Below are positions 30,989-43,150 of a stretch of DNA of 64,000 bases, piece after piece (the first letter of the stretch is position 1; each line of letters opens with the position of its first letter). Source of the stretch: Asaia bogorensis (GTDB lineage: Bacteria > Pseudomonadota > Alphaproteobacteria > Reyranellales > Reyranellaceae); assembly GCA_945889625.1 (NCBI GenBank), contig CAMDCE010000023.1, positions 1 through 64,000 on the forward strand, given 5' to 3'. A model generated the notes under the pieces. The model made no database searches, was not told the DNA's origin, and was given only the letters and a program-made list of their open reading frames with translations. The translations under genes and the position numbers were made by a program.

Positions 30989-32022
30989 CGCGCGATGCGC
31001 GTGCAGGCGACGGTCGTGCCGCCGAACGAAGGGATGAAGGCCGAGTGCTTGCCCGGGCCGCCCGCCACAGTGATGTGGATGTCGTTCGGATTGCGCCCGA
31101 TCGTCAACCAGTCGCCGTCCGGCTTGTGGCCGGTCGAGGCGTAGGTCTCGAGGTTTTCCTTCGAGACGCGCGACAGATGCACGCGCGAGCGCTTCCACAG
31201 CTCCTCGCGGATGCTCTCGATGGTGTAGCCATCGCGCTTCAGGGTCGCGGCATGCTCTGGACCGATGATCACGAACATCGGCCCCTTGCCATAGATCGTG
31301 TTGGCGCCGGGGTTGGCCATGCCGCCGGCGAAGGTCGTCAGGAGGCCAATGCCGGTGGTGCTGCCGTGGTCGTTGAGATTGTGCGGGCCTTCGCCCGACA
31401 TCACCGTGACCACATTGTCGGTCGGCGCAAAGCCGCGCTGCACGTGATAGGGCGGCCAGGGATTCTCTTCCTCGTTCTCGCCGAAGCAGAAGGTGTACTT
31501 GGCGGGATTACCCTGGGTGGAGCGATCCATCTCGCCCGGCTTGGCGCCGGCGACGTTGAGCAGCATCAGCCCCAGCGCGCGGCCGATCGTAGCGTTCGCC
31601 TGCCAGCCCTGGCCGAAGCAGTTGGAGCCGCAGTTGATGTTGAGTTCCTTGCGGATCGGTCCACTCACCATGACCATCGGCGCGCAGGAATGGGTGGTCG
31701 CGAGCGTGCCGTGCAGATTGTATTCGGGATCGAGCACGCCGCGCATCGCAGCCGTCGCCACCGGGAAGTATTCCGGCTTGCAGCCGGCCATCACGGCGTT
31801 GGCCGCGAGCGCCTGGATGGTCGGCACGACCTGGCGCGGCGGCACGGGCGGGTAGGGGCGGTTGTCGCCGCGCACCGTCTCGACGAACTTCGCCACCTTG
31901 GCCTCGGTCGGCACATAGAGCGGCATGCCGTCGCTCCAGCCCTGCGTGGTGGCGAACTCATTGAAGGTCTCGACGTCCATGTCGTCGAGATCGATCACTT
32001 CCTGGTCGGCGATGTCCTTCAT
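30985..32022 (-). CDS. Unrecognised-family protein, paralog of 30017-30988; UGSC-operon member
   Basis: 345 aa; NCGSNCFGQGWQANATIGRALGLMLLNVAGA...AKYTFCFGENEEENPWPPYHVQRG; ATG overlaps the TGA of the upstream selenoprotein gene (ATGA). Confidence 0.8.
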   Translation of the reverse strand: MKDIADQEVIDLDDMDVETFNEFATTQGWSDGMPLYVPTEAKVAKFVETVRGDNRPYPPVPPRQVVPTIQALAANAVMAGCKPEYFPVATAAMRGVLDPEYNLHGTLATTHSCAPMVMVSGPIRKELNINCGSNCFGQGWQANATIGRALGLMLLNVAGAKPGEMDRSTQGNPAKYTFCFGENEEENPWPPYHVQRGFAPTDNVVTVMSGEGPHNLNDHGSTTGIGLLTTFAGGMANPGANTIYGKGPMFVIIGPEHAATLKRDGYTIESIREELWKRSRVHLSRVSKENLETYASTGHKPDGDWLTIGRNPNDIHITVAGGPGKHSAFIPSFGGTTVACTRIAR

Positions 32023-32537
32023 TTCTTCGTCGCCTCGAAAAGGCCCTTGGTTGCGGTTTCGATGCGCTCGCGCAGCTCCTCGGCATTGAGACCGCCAACC
32101 GGATGCTTCACGACGATAAGCTTCGGCTCGATCTTGCGGGCTTTCGCCTGGGCAAGAACCAGCGGCTTGAAGGTCTCAGTGGCGATCACGTAGGCCGTGA
32201 TGCCGAGCTTCTCGAGTTCGATGCTGTCGTGGAAACTCCACGATGAACAGCTTCCTCAATCACCTAGCGCAAGGAGCGCCCCGCGATACTTCCCGGCGAC
32301 CGCTGCGATCAGATCCTTGGGAGCGGGCTGGCTCGCGCTGTTCTTCGCGTGAAACTCGATGTTGTCGACATTGCGGGTGGCGCCGAGCTTCTCGCGGATG
32401 CCCATCAGCAGCTCGCGCGCATTGGGCTTGGAATTGGAGACGAGGGCGATGGCATCGGTCGCCCAGTTGATGGGCTTCAGCGCCACACTCGGCCCCCCGG
32501 CAGCGGCAAGACCGAAGGTCGGATTGTAGATACGCAT
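32019..32537 (-). CDS. Probable UGSC-motif selenoprotein (172 aa including Sec at UGA 32256-32258)
   Basis: MRIYNPTFGLAAAGG...KYRGALLALGD-[TGA]-GSCSSWSFHDSIELEKLGITAYVIATETFKPLVLAQAKARKIEPKLIVVKHPVGGLNAEELRERIETATKGLFEATKK*; frame open for 78 codons past TGA; downstream hairpin; SD GAGGAGAAACCGCC before ATG. Confidence 0.85.
32223..32251 (-). promoter_or_regulatory. Candidate bacterial SECIS element
   Basis: mRNA: UGA-GGAA-GCUGU-UCAU-CGUGG-AGUUU-CCACG-ACAGC; two perfect 5-bp stems, 4-nt bulge, 5-nt loop with G at position 2. Confidence 0.7.
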
Positions 32538-32549
32538 GGCGGTTTCTCC

Positions 32550-33421
32550 TCAACTCTTCTTCAGGACCGCTACGACAGCCTGCGCGGCGCGTTGTCCGTC
32601 GGCGATCGCCTCGGATAGATAATGCCGCGCCCCGGCCCGCACGTCGCCCACGGCAAAGACCGTCGGCGCCGAGGTGCGGCCCTCGGCGTCGACAACGATA
32701 TGCCCTGAAGCGTCACGCGCAAGCGAATCCGGCAGGAATTCCGCAGCGGGAGATTGGCCGACATAGACGAACACCGCGCTCGCCGGCACGGTCTGTCGCA
32801 CTCCGGCGGCCTCGATGACGACCGACTGCAGGCCATCTCTGCCTTGCAGTGCCACGATGCGGCCATCGACGCGCGAAATCCCGGCAGGCGTCTCGGCCGG
32901 CGAGGTGTCGATCACGGTGACGCCGCTTGCGATGCCGAGCAGCTCGCGCGCTTCGAGTGCCGCCCAGCCGGCTGCGCCGGCCACGATGACAGGCAGGCCG
33001 GCATAGAGCGGGCCGTCGCAGGCCGCGCAGTGGGAGAGGCCGCGGCCTTCGTAGTCGGCCTCGTTGGGCAGGCCAAGCTTGCCCTTGCTGAGGCCGGTGG
33101 CGATCACCACGGCGCGGGCGGTGTGTTTTTCACCCTCGGCGGTCTCGACTGTCCATGGGCCGTTGCCTGCGATGCGCACGACTTCGCCAAAGCCCATTTC
33201 AGCGCCGGCGACGACGGCCTCGTCGGTCAGGCGTGCCGCCATGTCCGGCCCATTCCAGGGCTCCTCGAATTCGTGCAGTTCGCCGAGGTTGATCAGCACC
33301 CCACCGGGCGCCAACTTGTCCAGGCACAGGCACTTCAGGCCGGCGCGGGCGGCTTCGGTGGCGGCAGTGAGGCCGGCGGGGCCGCCGCCGATGACGATGA
33401 GGTCGTAAGAGGGTGTGTTCA
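32550..33421 (-). CDS. Thioredoxin reductase-like FAD/NAD(P) oxidoreductase
   Basis: YDLIVIGGGPAGLTAATEAARAGLKCLCLDK, active-site-like LSHCAACDGPLYAGLPVIVAGAAG, VFAVGDVRAG; 12 nt upstream of the selenoprotein start. Confidence 0.9.
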
Positions 33422-33450
33422 TCGCGGTACTAATCGGTTTTCGCGGCCGA

Positions 33451-33582
33451 TTAGGCAAGTCGCTTGTGCAAACGCAGCACGCGTCTTGATGTCGATGCCG
33501 GCACAGAAGCATTGCCCTTGCCGGTCAGCACCGTCGCGATGTGGTCCGCGATTTGCACACGGATCATTTTGAGATCGTCCAT
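33451..33582 (-). CDS. Putative 43-aa small protein (possible crotonase N-terminal remnant)
   Basis: MDDLKMIRVQIADHIATVLTGKGNASVPASTSRRVLRLHKRLA with GGGGAGGATT upstream. Confidence 0.35.
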   Translation of the reverse strand: MDDLKMIRVQIADHIATVLTGKGNASVPASTSRRVLRLHKRLA

Positions 33583-33667
33583 TTCAATCCTCCCCGGAAG
33601 GCCGGTACATTGCTCTGTAGTCCCGTTGGAACCGTCGTAGGTCGCAGGACCGGGGGAAGGCAAGGGC

Positions 33668-34582
<915 letters not shown>

Positions 34583-34586
34583 AACG

Positions 34587-36004
<1,418 letters not shown>

Positions 36005-36008
<4 letters not shown>

Positions 36009-36800
36009 CTGCAGAGCCGCTGATCGAGGTCGAGCATCTCACCATGCGCTTCGGCGGGTTGGTGGCGGTCGACGACGTCTCGTTTGCCGCCCGGCCGCGC
36101 GAGATCACGGCGATCATCGGACCCAACGGCGCGGGCAAGACGACGGTGTTCAACTGCATCACCGGTTTCTACAAGCCGACGATCGGCCGCCTCACCCTGC
36201 GCGGCGGCGAGCAGGCATATCTGCTGGAGCGCATGCTGGGCCACGAGATCGGCCAACGTGCGAGGGTCGCGCGGACCTTCCAGAACATCCGGCTGTTTCC
36301 CGGCATGACCGTGCTGGAGAACCTGCTGGTCGCCCAGCACAACAAGCTGATGCTGGCGTCGGGCTACAGCGTGTTCGGCCTATTGGGCTTGAAGCGCTTC
36401 CGTCTGGCCGAGCAAGCCGCGATCGAGTTGGCGCGCGGCTGGCTCGATCGCATCGGGTTGGTCGTCGATGCCGACCGGCCGGCCGGCGAGTTGCCCTATG
36501 GTGCCCAGCGGCGACTGGAGATCGCCCGCGCCATGTGCACCGGACCTCGGCTGCTGTGCCTCGACGAGCCAGCGGCCGGCCTCAATCCGCGCGAGTCGGC
36601 TGAGCTCAACCAGCTCCTGGTCTCGATCCGCGAGCGCGACGAGGTCGGCGTGCTGCTGATCGAGCACGACATGAGCGTGGTCATGAACATCTCGAACCAC
36701 GTCGTCGTCCTCGATTATGGCCGCAAGATCGCCGAGGGATCTCCGGCCGAGGTGCAGCGCGATCCGGCGGTGATCCGCGCCTATCTCGGCACCGACGAGG

Positions 36801-36817
<17 letters not shown>
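36005..36817 (+). CDS. livG: Branched-chain amino acid ABC transporter ATP-binding protein LivG
   Basis: Walker [44 protein letters not shown]. Confidence 0.95.
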
Positions 36818-37519
<702 letters not shown>

Positions 37520-37523
<4 letters not shown>

Positions 37524-37882
37524 GCCCGCTCGACACCTTCATGTTCGACTGGTTCGGCGACACGCTGCTCAACGTGGTCCTGTTCAACCTGGTGCTGTTC
37601 TGGCCTGCTTCCTTCGCGACCGGCCAGGGCATAGCCAGCACCTGGCGCCACTGGGTCAAGATTGTCTTCTACACGGGGCTTCTTTCGGCCACGTTGCGCT
37701 TTCTCGACTATGCGCTGGGCGGCGGGGAATTGTGGTCGCCAGGAGGCTTTTTGCTCGGTTGGGCGCTGCAGCTTGCCATGGGCGTCTTTGCCTACCGGCT
37801 GACCCGGGCGCGCCAGATGACCCGGCAATATCCATGGCTCTACCGACGCAAAGGCTTGTTGAGTTGGGAGGAGCGGCACTAA
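37520..37882 (+). CDS. Small membrane protein embedded in the liv operon
   Basis: 120 aa, 4-bp overlap with livF; hydrophobic MSPLDTFMFDWFGDTLLNVVLFNLVLFWPASFATGQGIASTWRHWVK. Confidence 0.75.
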
Positions 37883-37933
37883 TCTAACCGCCTTGCTCCA
37901 CCGTGGTGGAGGGGGTCAACGAGGGAGACTTGC

Positions 37934-39046
37934 ATGAGAATTACCTACGGCACGCTCGCTGCCGCAGCCGTCGCTTTGATGGCCACGCCGGCGTTCGCGC
38001 AACTCAAGATCGGCTCGGCCGGCCCGATGACCGGCCAGTACGCGGCGTTCGGCGAGCAGCTGAAGCGCGGCGCCACCATGGCGGTGGAAGAGATCAACGC
38101 CGCCGGCGGCGTGAACGGCCAGAAGCTCCAATTGATCATCGGCGACGATGCCTGTGATCCCAAGCAGGCGACGGCCGTGGCCAACAAGATGGTGTCGGAC
38201 AAAGTTGCGTTCGTGGCCGGACATTTCTGCTCGGGCTCGTCGATCCCGGCTTCGGACATCTACAAGGAAGCCAAGATCCTGCAGATCACGCCGGCCTCGA
38301 CCAATCCCAAGCTTACCGACGACGCGGCGGCCAAGGGTAACACCACTGTGTTCCGCACCTGCGGTCGTGACGACGTGCAGGGCGCGACGGTTGGTTCCTA
38401 CATCCTGAAGTTCCACAAGGGTGCCAAGGTCGCGATCCTTCAGGACAAGTCGCCCTACGGCAAGGGCGTGGCCGACGAGACCAAGAAGGCCCTGAACGCG
38501 GGCGGCCTGCGCGAGGTCATGTATGAGGCCTACAACGACACCGACAAGGACTTCACCGCGCTGATCAACAAGATGAAGCAGGCGAAGATCGACATCATCG
38601 TGCTCGGCGGCTACCACACTGCCGGCGCGCTGATCATCAAGCAGGCCCGCGAGCAGGGCCTTGGCGCGCAGATGGTCGGCTTCGACTCGCTGGAGACCGC
38701 CGAGTTCGCCCAGCTGGGCGGCGCGGCCACCAACGGCGTGCTGATGTCGTTCCCACCCAAGGCCGAGGACGACCCCAAGAATGCGGCACTCGTGAAGAAG
38801 TTCCGCGACGCCAAGTACAATCCCGAAGGCTACACGCTGTTCAGCTACGCCGCGGTCAAGGTGTGGGCCGACGCGGTCGCCAAGGCCAAGTCGACCGACG
38901 CGGCCGCCGTCGCCGCGGCGCTGCGCGCCAACAAGTACGACTCGGCCGTCGGGCCGCTCGCCTTCGACAAGAAGGGCGACATCCTGAATCCGGTCTACGA
39001 CATCTACGTTTGGAAGGACGGCAAGTCGTTCCAGACGGTCAAGTAG
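37934..39046 (+). CDS. livK: Branched-chain amino acid ABC transporter substrate-binding protein
   Basis: Signal peptide; LKIGSAGPMTGQYAAFGEQLKRGATMAVEEINAAGGVNGQKLQLIIGDDACDPKQA. Confidence 0.93.
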   Translation: MRITYGTLAAAAVALMATPAFAQLKIGSAGPMTGQYAAFGEQLKRGATMAVEEINAAGGVNGQKLQLIIGDDACDPKQATAVANKMVSDKVAFVAGHFCSGSSIPASDIYKEAKILQITPASTNPKLTDDAAAKGNTTVFRTCGRDDVQGATVGSYILKFHKGAKVAILQDKSPYGKGVADETKKALNAGGLREVMYEAYNDTDKDFTALINKMKQAKIDIIVLGGYHTAGALIIKQAREQGLGAQMVGFDSLETAEFAQLGGAATNGVLMSFPPKAEDDPKNAALVKKFRDAKYNPEGYTLFSYAAVKVWADAVAKAKSTDAAAVAAALRANKYDSAVGPLAFDKKGDILNPVYDIYVWKDGKSFQTVK

Positions 39047-39066
39047 GCTTCATTTGCTTGCGGAAG

Positions 39067-39096
39067 AGGCCCGGTTTTTGCCGGGCCTTTTTCTTT
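39067..39096 (+). terminator. Rho-independent terminator downstream of livK
   Basis: aGGCCCGG-tttttg-CCGGGCCtttttcttt. Confidence 0.85.
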
Positions 39097-39204
39097 GCGA
39101 TCAGTGTCTTGTAGGCCGCTTCCCACGATTTTGGGGGACCGTGACATCTCAGCCCCGGATATGGTATCCCCAAACTCAACAGCTAGAGGGGATCACACGG
39201 CGAG

Positions 39205-39639
39205 ATGGCGGGGGCCACCATCGCGGTCGCGTCGGATCATGCCGGCTTCGACCTCAAGGAAATTCTCAAGCGTGACCTGCAAGACGCGGGTCACGACGTG
39301 CTCGATCTTGGCACCAATTCCACGGCTTCGGTCGATTATCCCGATTTTGGCAGGGCAGTGGCCGACGCCATTGCCTCGGGCAAGGCCGCGCGCGGCGTGC
39401 TGGTTTGCGGCACAGGCATCGGCATCTCGATCGCCGCCAATCGCAACCCCAAAGTGCGCGCCGCCGTTGTCCACGATGTGACTTCGGCGCGCCTGTCGCG
39501 CGAGCATAACGACGCCAATGTCGTGGCTTTCGGCCAGCGCCTGATCGGATTTGAGACGGCGCGCGAGGCGCTGAAGACCTTCCTCAGCGCCAAATTCGAA
39601 GGCGGCCGGCACGCGGGCCGCGTCGCCAAGCTTTCGTGA
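39205..39639 (+). CDS. rpiB: Ribose 5-phosphate isomerase B
   Basis: [34 protein letters not shown]...[24 protein letters not shown]. Confidence 0.95.
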   Translation: MAGATIAVASDHAGFDLKEILKRDLQDAGHDVLDLGTNSTASVDYPDFGRAVADAIASGKAARGVLVCGTGIGISIAANRNPKVRAAVVHDVTSARLSREHNDANVVAFGQRLIGFETAREALKTFLSAKFEGGRHAGRVAKLS

Positions 39640-39649
39640 GGCCGAAGAG

Positions 39650-40957
39650 ATGAGCCAAGCCGCCGCCAGGATACAAGACGGACCGTTGCCGATGTTCACG
39701 CAAAGCCTCGCCGAGGCCGATCCCGCGGTTTCCGCCGCCGTGCGGGGCGAACTGGCACGCCAGCGCGAGCAGATCGAGCTGATCGCCTCGGAGAACATCG
39801 TCTCGCGCGCCGTCCTCGAGGCGGCGGGATCGGTGCTCACCAACAAATATGCCGAGGGCTATCCCGGCCGGCGCTACTACGGCGGCTGCGAGGAGGTCGA
39901 CAAGGCCGAGCAGCTCGCCATCGAGCGCGCCTGCAAGCTGTTCAACTGCTCCTTCGCCAACGTACAGCCGCACTCCGGCGCGCAGGCGAACCAGGCGGTG
40001 TTCATGGCGCTGCTCAAGCCCGGCGATACCTTTCTCGGCATGGCGCTCGACCAGGGCGGCCATCTCACGCATGGCTCGCCTGCCAACCAGTCGGGCAAGT
40101 GGTTCAAGGTCGTGTCCTACGGTGTGAAACCCGACAGCCACCTGATCGACTACGAGCAGATGGAAGCCGTGGCGCGCCGCGAGAAGCCCAAGCTCATCCT
40201 GGCCGGCGCCTCGGCCTACTCGCGCCAGATCGACTGGGCGCGCTTTCGCAAGGTCGCCGACGAGATCGGCGCCTATTTCATGGTCGACATGGCGCACTAT
40301 GCCGGCTTGGTCGCGGCCGGTGTCTATCCGAGCCCGCTGCCGCACGCCCATGTCGTGACCACGACGACGCACAAGACGCTGCGCGGTCCGCGCGGCGGCA
40401 TGGTGCTGTCGAACGACGCCGAGATCGGCAAGAAGATCAACTCGGCGGTGTTCCCTGGCCTGCAGGGCGGGCCGTTGATGCACATCATCGCGGCCAAGGC
40501 GGTGGCCTTCGGCGAGGCGCTGCGGCCGGACTTCAAGGTCTACGCCCAGAACGTGATCGACAATGCCCGCGCACTTGCGTCGGTGCTGACCGAGCGCGGG
40601 CTCGCGATCGTCTCGGGCGGCACCGACAGTCACGTCATGCTGGTCGATCTGCGCCCCAAGAGGGCGACCGGCGTGGCGGCCGAGAAGGTGCTCGACCGCG
40701 CCGGCATCACGGTCAACAAGAACAGCATTCCGGGCGACCCGGAGAAGTACACGATCACCTCGGGCGTGCGGCTGGGATCGCCGGCCGGCACGACGCGCGG
40801 CTTCGGCACGGCCGAGTTCCGCCAGATCGGCCATCTGTTCGCCGACGTGCTCGATGGTATCGCCAAGAATGGCCCGGACGGCGACGCCCAGGTCGAGGCC
40901 GAGGTGCGTGGCAAGGTGCGCGCGCTGTGTGCCCGCTTTCCAATCTACCGCGACTGA
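39650..40957 (+). CDS. glyA: Serine hydroxymethyltransferase
   Basis: [48 protein letters not shown]...[15 protein letters not shown]. Confidence 0.98.
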   Translation: MSQAAARIQDGPLPMFTQSLAEADPAVSAAVRGELARQREQIELIASENIVSRAVLEAAGSVLTNKYAEGYPGRRYYGGCEEVDKAEQLAIERACKLFNCSFANVQPHSGAQANQAVFMALLKPGDTFLGMALDQGGHLTHGSPANQSGKWFKVVSYGVKPDSHLIDYEQMEAVARREKPKLILAGASAYSRQIDWARFRKVADEIGAYFMVDMAHYAGLVAAGVYPSPLPHAHVVTTTTHKTLRGPRGGMVLSNDAEIGKKINSAVFPGLQGGPLMHIIAAKAVAFGEALRPDFKVYAQNVIDNARALASVLTERGLAIVSGGTDSHVMLVDLRPKRATGVAAEKVLDRAGITVNKNSIPGDPEKYTITSGVRLGSPAGTTRGFGTAEFRQIGHLFADVLDGIAKNGPDGDAQVEAEVRGKVRALCARFPIYRD

Positions 40958-40987
40958 AATAGCGCCAAGACAAAACAGGGGGACGAG

Positions 40988-41452
40988 ATGCGCTGTCCAT
41001 TCTGCGGTCACGAGGACACCCAAGTTAAGGACTCGCGACCGACTGACGACAATTCGGCAATTCGCCGGCGGCGCTACTGCCCGTCCTGCGGATCGCGCTT
41101 CACCACCTTCGAGCGCGTGCAATTGCGCGAGCTGACGGTAATCAAGAAGAACGGCCAGCGTGTGCAGTTCGACCGCGACAAGCTCGCGCGCTCGATCTCG
41201 GTGGCCTGCCGCAAGCGACCGGTCGATCCCGAGCGGGTCGAGCGCGTGGTCAACGGCATCGTGCGCCGCCTGGAAAGTTCCGGCGAAAGCGAGATCCCCT
41301 CGACGCAGATAGGCGAACTGGTGATGGACGCGTTGCGCGCCCTTGATCCGGTGGCCTATGTGCGGTTCGCCTCGGTCTATCGCAATTTCCGCGAGGCCAA
41401 GGACTTCGAGGAGTTCATCTCCGACCTCGCCGAGACCAACCTCAAGGACTGA
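40988..41452 (+). CDS. nrdR: Transcriptional regulator NrdR
   Basis: [49 protein letters not shown]. Confidence 0.98.
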   Translation: MRCPFCGHEDTQVKDSRPTDDNSAIRRRRYCPSCGSRFTTFERVQLRELTVIKKNGQRVQFDRDKLARSISVACRKRPVDPERVERVVNGIVRRLESSGESEIPSTQIGELVMDALRALDPVAYVRFASVYRNFREAKDFEEFISDLAETNLKD

Positions 41453-41456
41453 GGCG

Positions 41457-42539
41457 ATGATGCGCGCAGCGCTCGCGCTGGCGCGCCGATCGCTCGGGCG
41501 CACCTGGCCCAATCCGGCCGTCGGCTGCGTGATCGTGCGCGATGGCCAAGTGGTCGCCCGCGGCCGCACCCGGGATGGCGGTCGCCCGCACGCCGAGGCA
41601 GATGCACTCGCACAGGCCGGCGAGGCTGCCCGCGGCGCCACGGTGTACGTCACGCTCGAGCCCTGTTCGCATCACGGCAAGTCGCCGCCCTGTGCGGACG
41701 CGCTCATAAGAGCGGGCGTGGCGCGTGTCGTCTCCGCGATGGAAGATCCCTATCCCGAGGTCAACGGTCGTGGCCATGCCCGGCTCAAGGCGGCAGGGAT
41801 CGTGGTCGAGGTGGGCGAGGGCGCCAAGGAGGCGGCCGAGATCAACGCCGGCTTCCTGCTGCATGTTCGCGAAGGCCGGCCGCTCTTTCATCTCAAGCTG
41901 GCAACCTCGCTCGATGGTCGAATCGCGACGGCATCGGGCGAGAGCAAATGGATTACCGGAGAAGCCGCGCGCGCTGACGGCCATCGATTGCGCGCCACGC
42001 ATGACGCCGTGCTGGTCGGGGTGGGCACGGTGGGCGCCGACGATCCCGATCTCACCTGCCGGCTGCCGGGACTCGGCGCCCATTCGCCGTTGCGCGTAAT
42101 CCTCGATTCCAAGGCGCGTCTGACGCCGACGTCGAAGCTCGCGCAGACGGCGCGCATCACGCCCGTGTGGCTGCTCTGCACTCCGGCGGCAGCGACGGCG
42201 CCACGACAGGCGTTGAGCTCGTTGGGTGTCGAGGTCGTGGAAGTCGCCTGCGGTCCCGACGGTCGCGTCGACGCCGCAGCCGCTGCCCGCGAACTCGGCA
42301 GCCGGGGGCTTACGCGTGTGCTGGTCGAAGGTGGCGGCGAAATTGCATCGGCGTTCCTGAAGGCGGACCTGGTCGATCGCGTAAGTTCCTATCGCGCGGG
42401 TCTGGCGCTCGGCGCTGATAGCCGCTCTGCGGTTGGACCTTTGGGTATCGAAAAGCTCGATTTCGCGCCCCGGTTCAGGCTGGTGTCGAGCCGGGTTGCG
42501 GGCGGAGACACGCTGGAAACCTGGCGGCGGCGGACTTAA
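41457..42539 (+). CDS. ribD: Bifunctional diaminohydroxyphosphoribosylaminopyrimidine deaminase/reductase
   Basis: TWPNPAVGCVIV...PHAEADAL...VYVTLEPCSHHGKSPPCADALI...LKLATSLDGRIATASGESKWITG. Confidence 0.96.
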   Translation: MMRAALALARRSLGRTWPNPAVGCVIVRDGQVVARGRTRDGGRPHAEADALAQAGEAARGATVYVTLEPCSHHGKSPPCADALIRAGVARVVSAMEDPYPEVNGRGHARLKAAGIVVEVGEGAKEAAEINAGFLLHVREGRPLFHLKLATSLDGRIATASGESKWITGEAARADGHRLRATHDAVLVGVGTVGADDPDLTCRLPGLGAHSPLRVILDSKARLTPTSKLAQTARITPVWLLCTPAAATAPRQALSSLGVEVVEVACGPDGRVDAAAAARELGSRGLTRVLVEGGGEIASAFLKADLVDRVSSYRAGLALGADSRSAVGPLGIEKLDFAPRFRLVSSRVAGGDTLETWRRRT

Positions 42540-42547
42540 GTAGAATT

Positions 42548-43150
42548 ATGTTCACAGGCATCGTCACGGATATCGGCGAGATCGCATCGGTGAGCCCCGG
42601 GGGGCAGGCGGGTGACCGCCGCTTCGTGGTGCGCACCAAGCATGACCTCAAGCCGATCGCCATCGGGGCCTCGGTCGCCCATTCCGGCTGCTGCCTGACT
42701 GTGATCGAGAAGGGTGCCGACTGGTTCGCCGTCGAAGCCTCGGGCGAGACGCTCGACAAGACCCACCTCGGCGACTGGCAGGCCGGGACACGCATCAACC
42801 TCGAATTGTCCCTGAAGCTTGGCGACGAACTGGGTGGCCACCTGGTCTACGGCCATGTCGACGGTGTGGGCAAAATTGCCTCGATGACGCCGAAGGGCGG
42901 CAGCGTACGGTTCGTTTTCGAGGCGCCGGGCGAGCTGGCGCGCTTCGTCGCGGCCAAGGGTTCGGTCGCCATCGACGGCATCTCTCTTACGGTCAACGAG
43001 GTAACCGGCAACCGCTTCGGCGTGAACATCATTTCACATACCCAGGCGGTAACGACCCTCGGGCAGGCCAAAGTCGGCCAGCGGGTCAACCTTGAGGTCG
43101 ATATGCTCGCGCGTTACGTTGCACGACTGTTGGAGTACCCAAAATCATGA
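42548..43150 (+). CDS. ribE: Riboflavin synthase alpha chain
   Basis: MFTGIVTDIGEIASV...GCCLTV...GDELGGHLVYGHVDGVGKI...ITGISLTVNEV-like. Confidence 0.96.
   Translation: MFTGIVTDIGEIASVSPGGQAGDRRFVVRTKHDLKPIAIGASVAHSGCCLTVIEKGADWFAVEASGETLDKTHLGDWQAGTRINLELSLKLGDELGGHLVYGHVDGVGKIASMTPKGGSVRFVFEAPGELARFVAAKGSVAIDGISLTVNEVTGNRFGVNIISHTQAVTTLGQAKVGQRVNLEVDMLARYVARLLEYPKS

Noticed and set aside
32260-32553. 97-aa alternative-frame ORF overlapping the UGSC gene start
   Set aside because: Arg/Cys-rich translation without a plausible product; the 32537 ATG has a good SD and fits the operon spacing.
39584-41653. 689-aa minus-strand ORF opposite glyA and nrdR
   Set aside because: Antisense shadow of well-defined genes; no family motifs.
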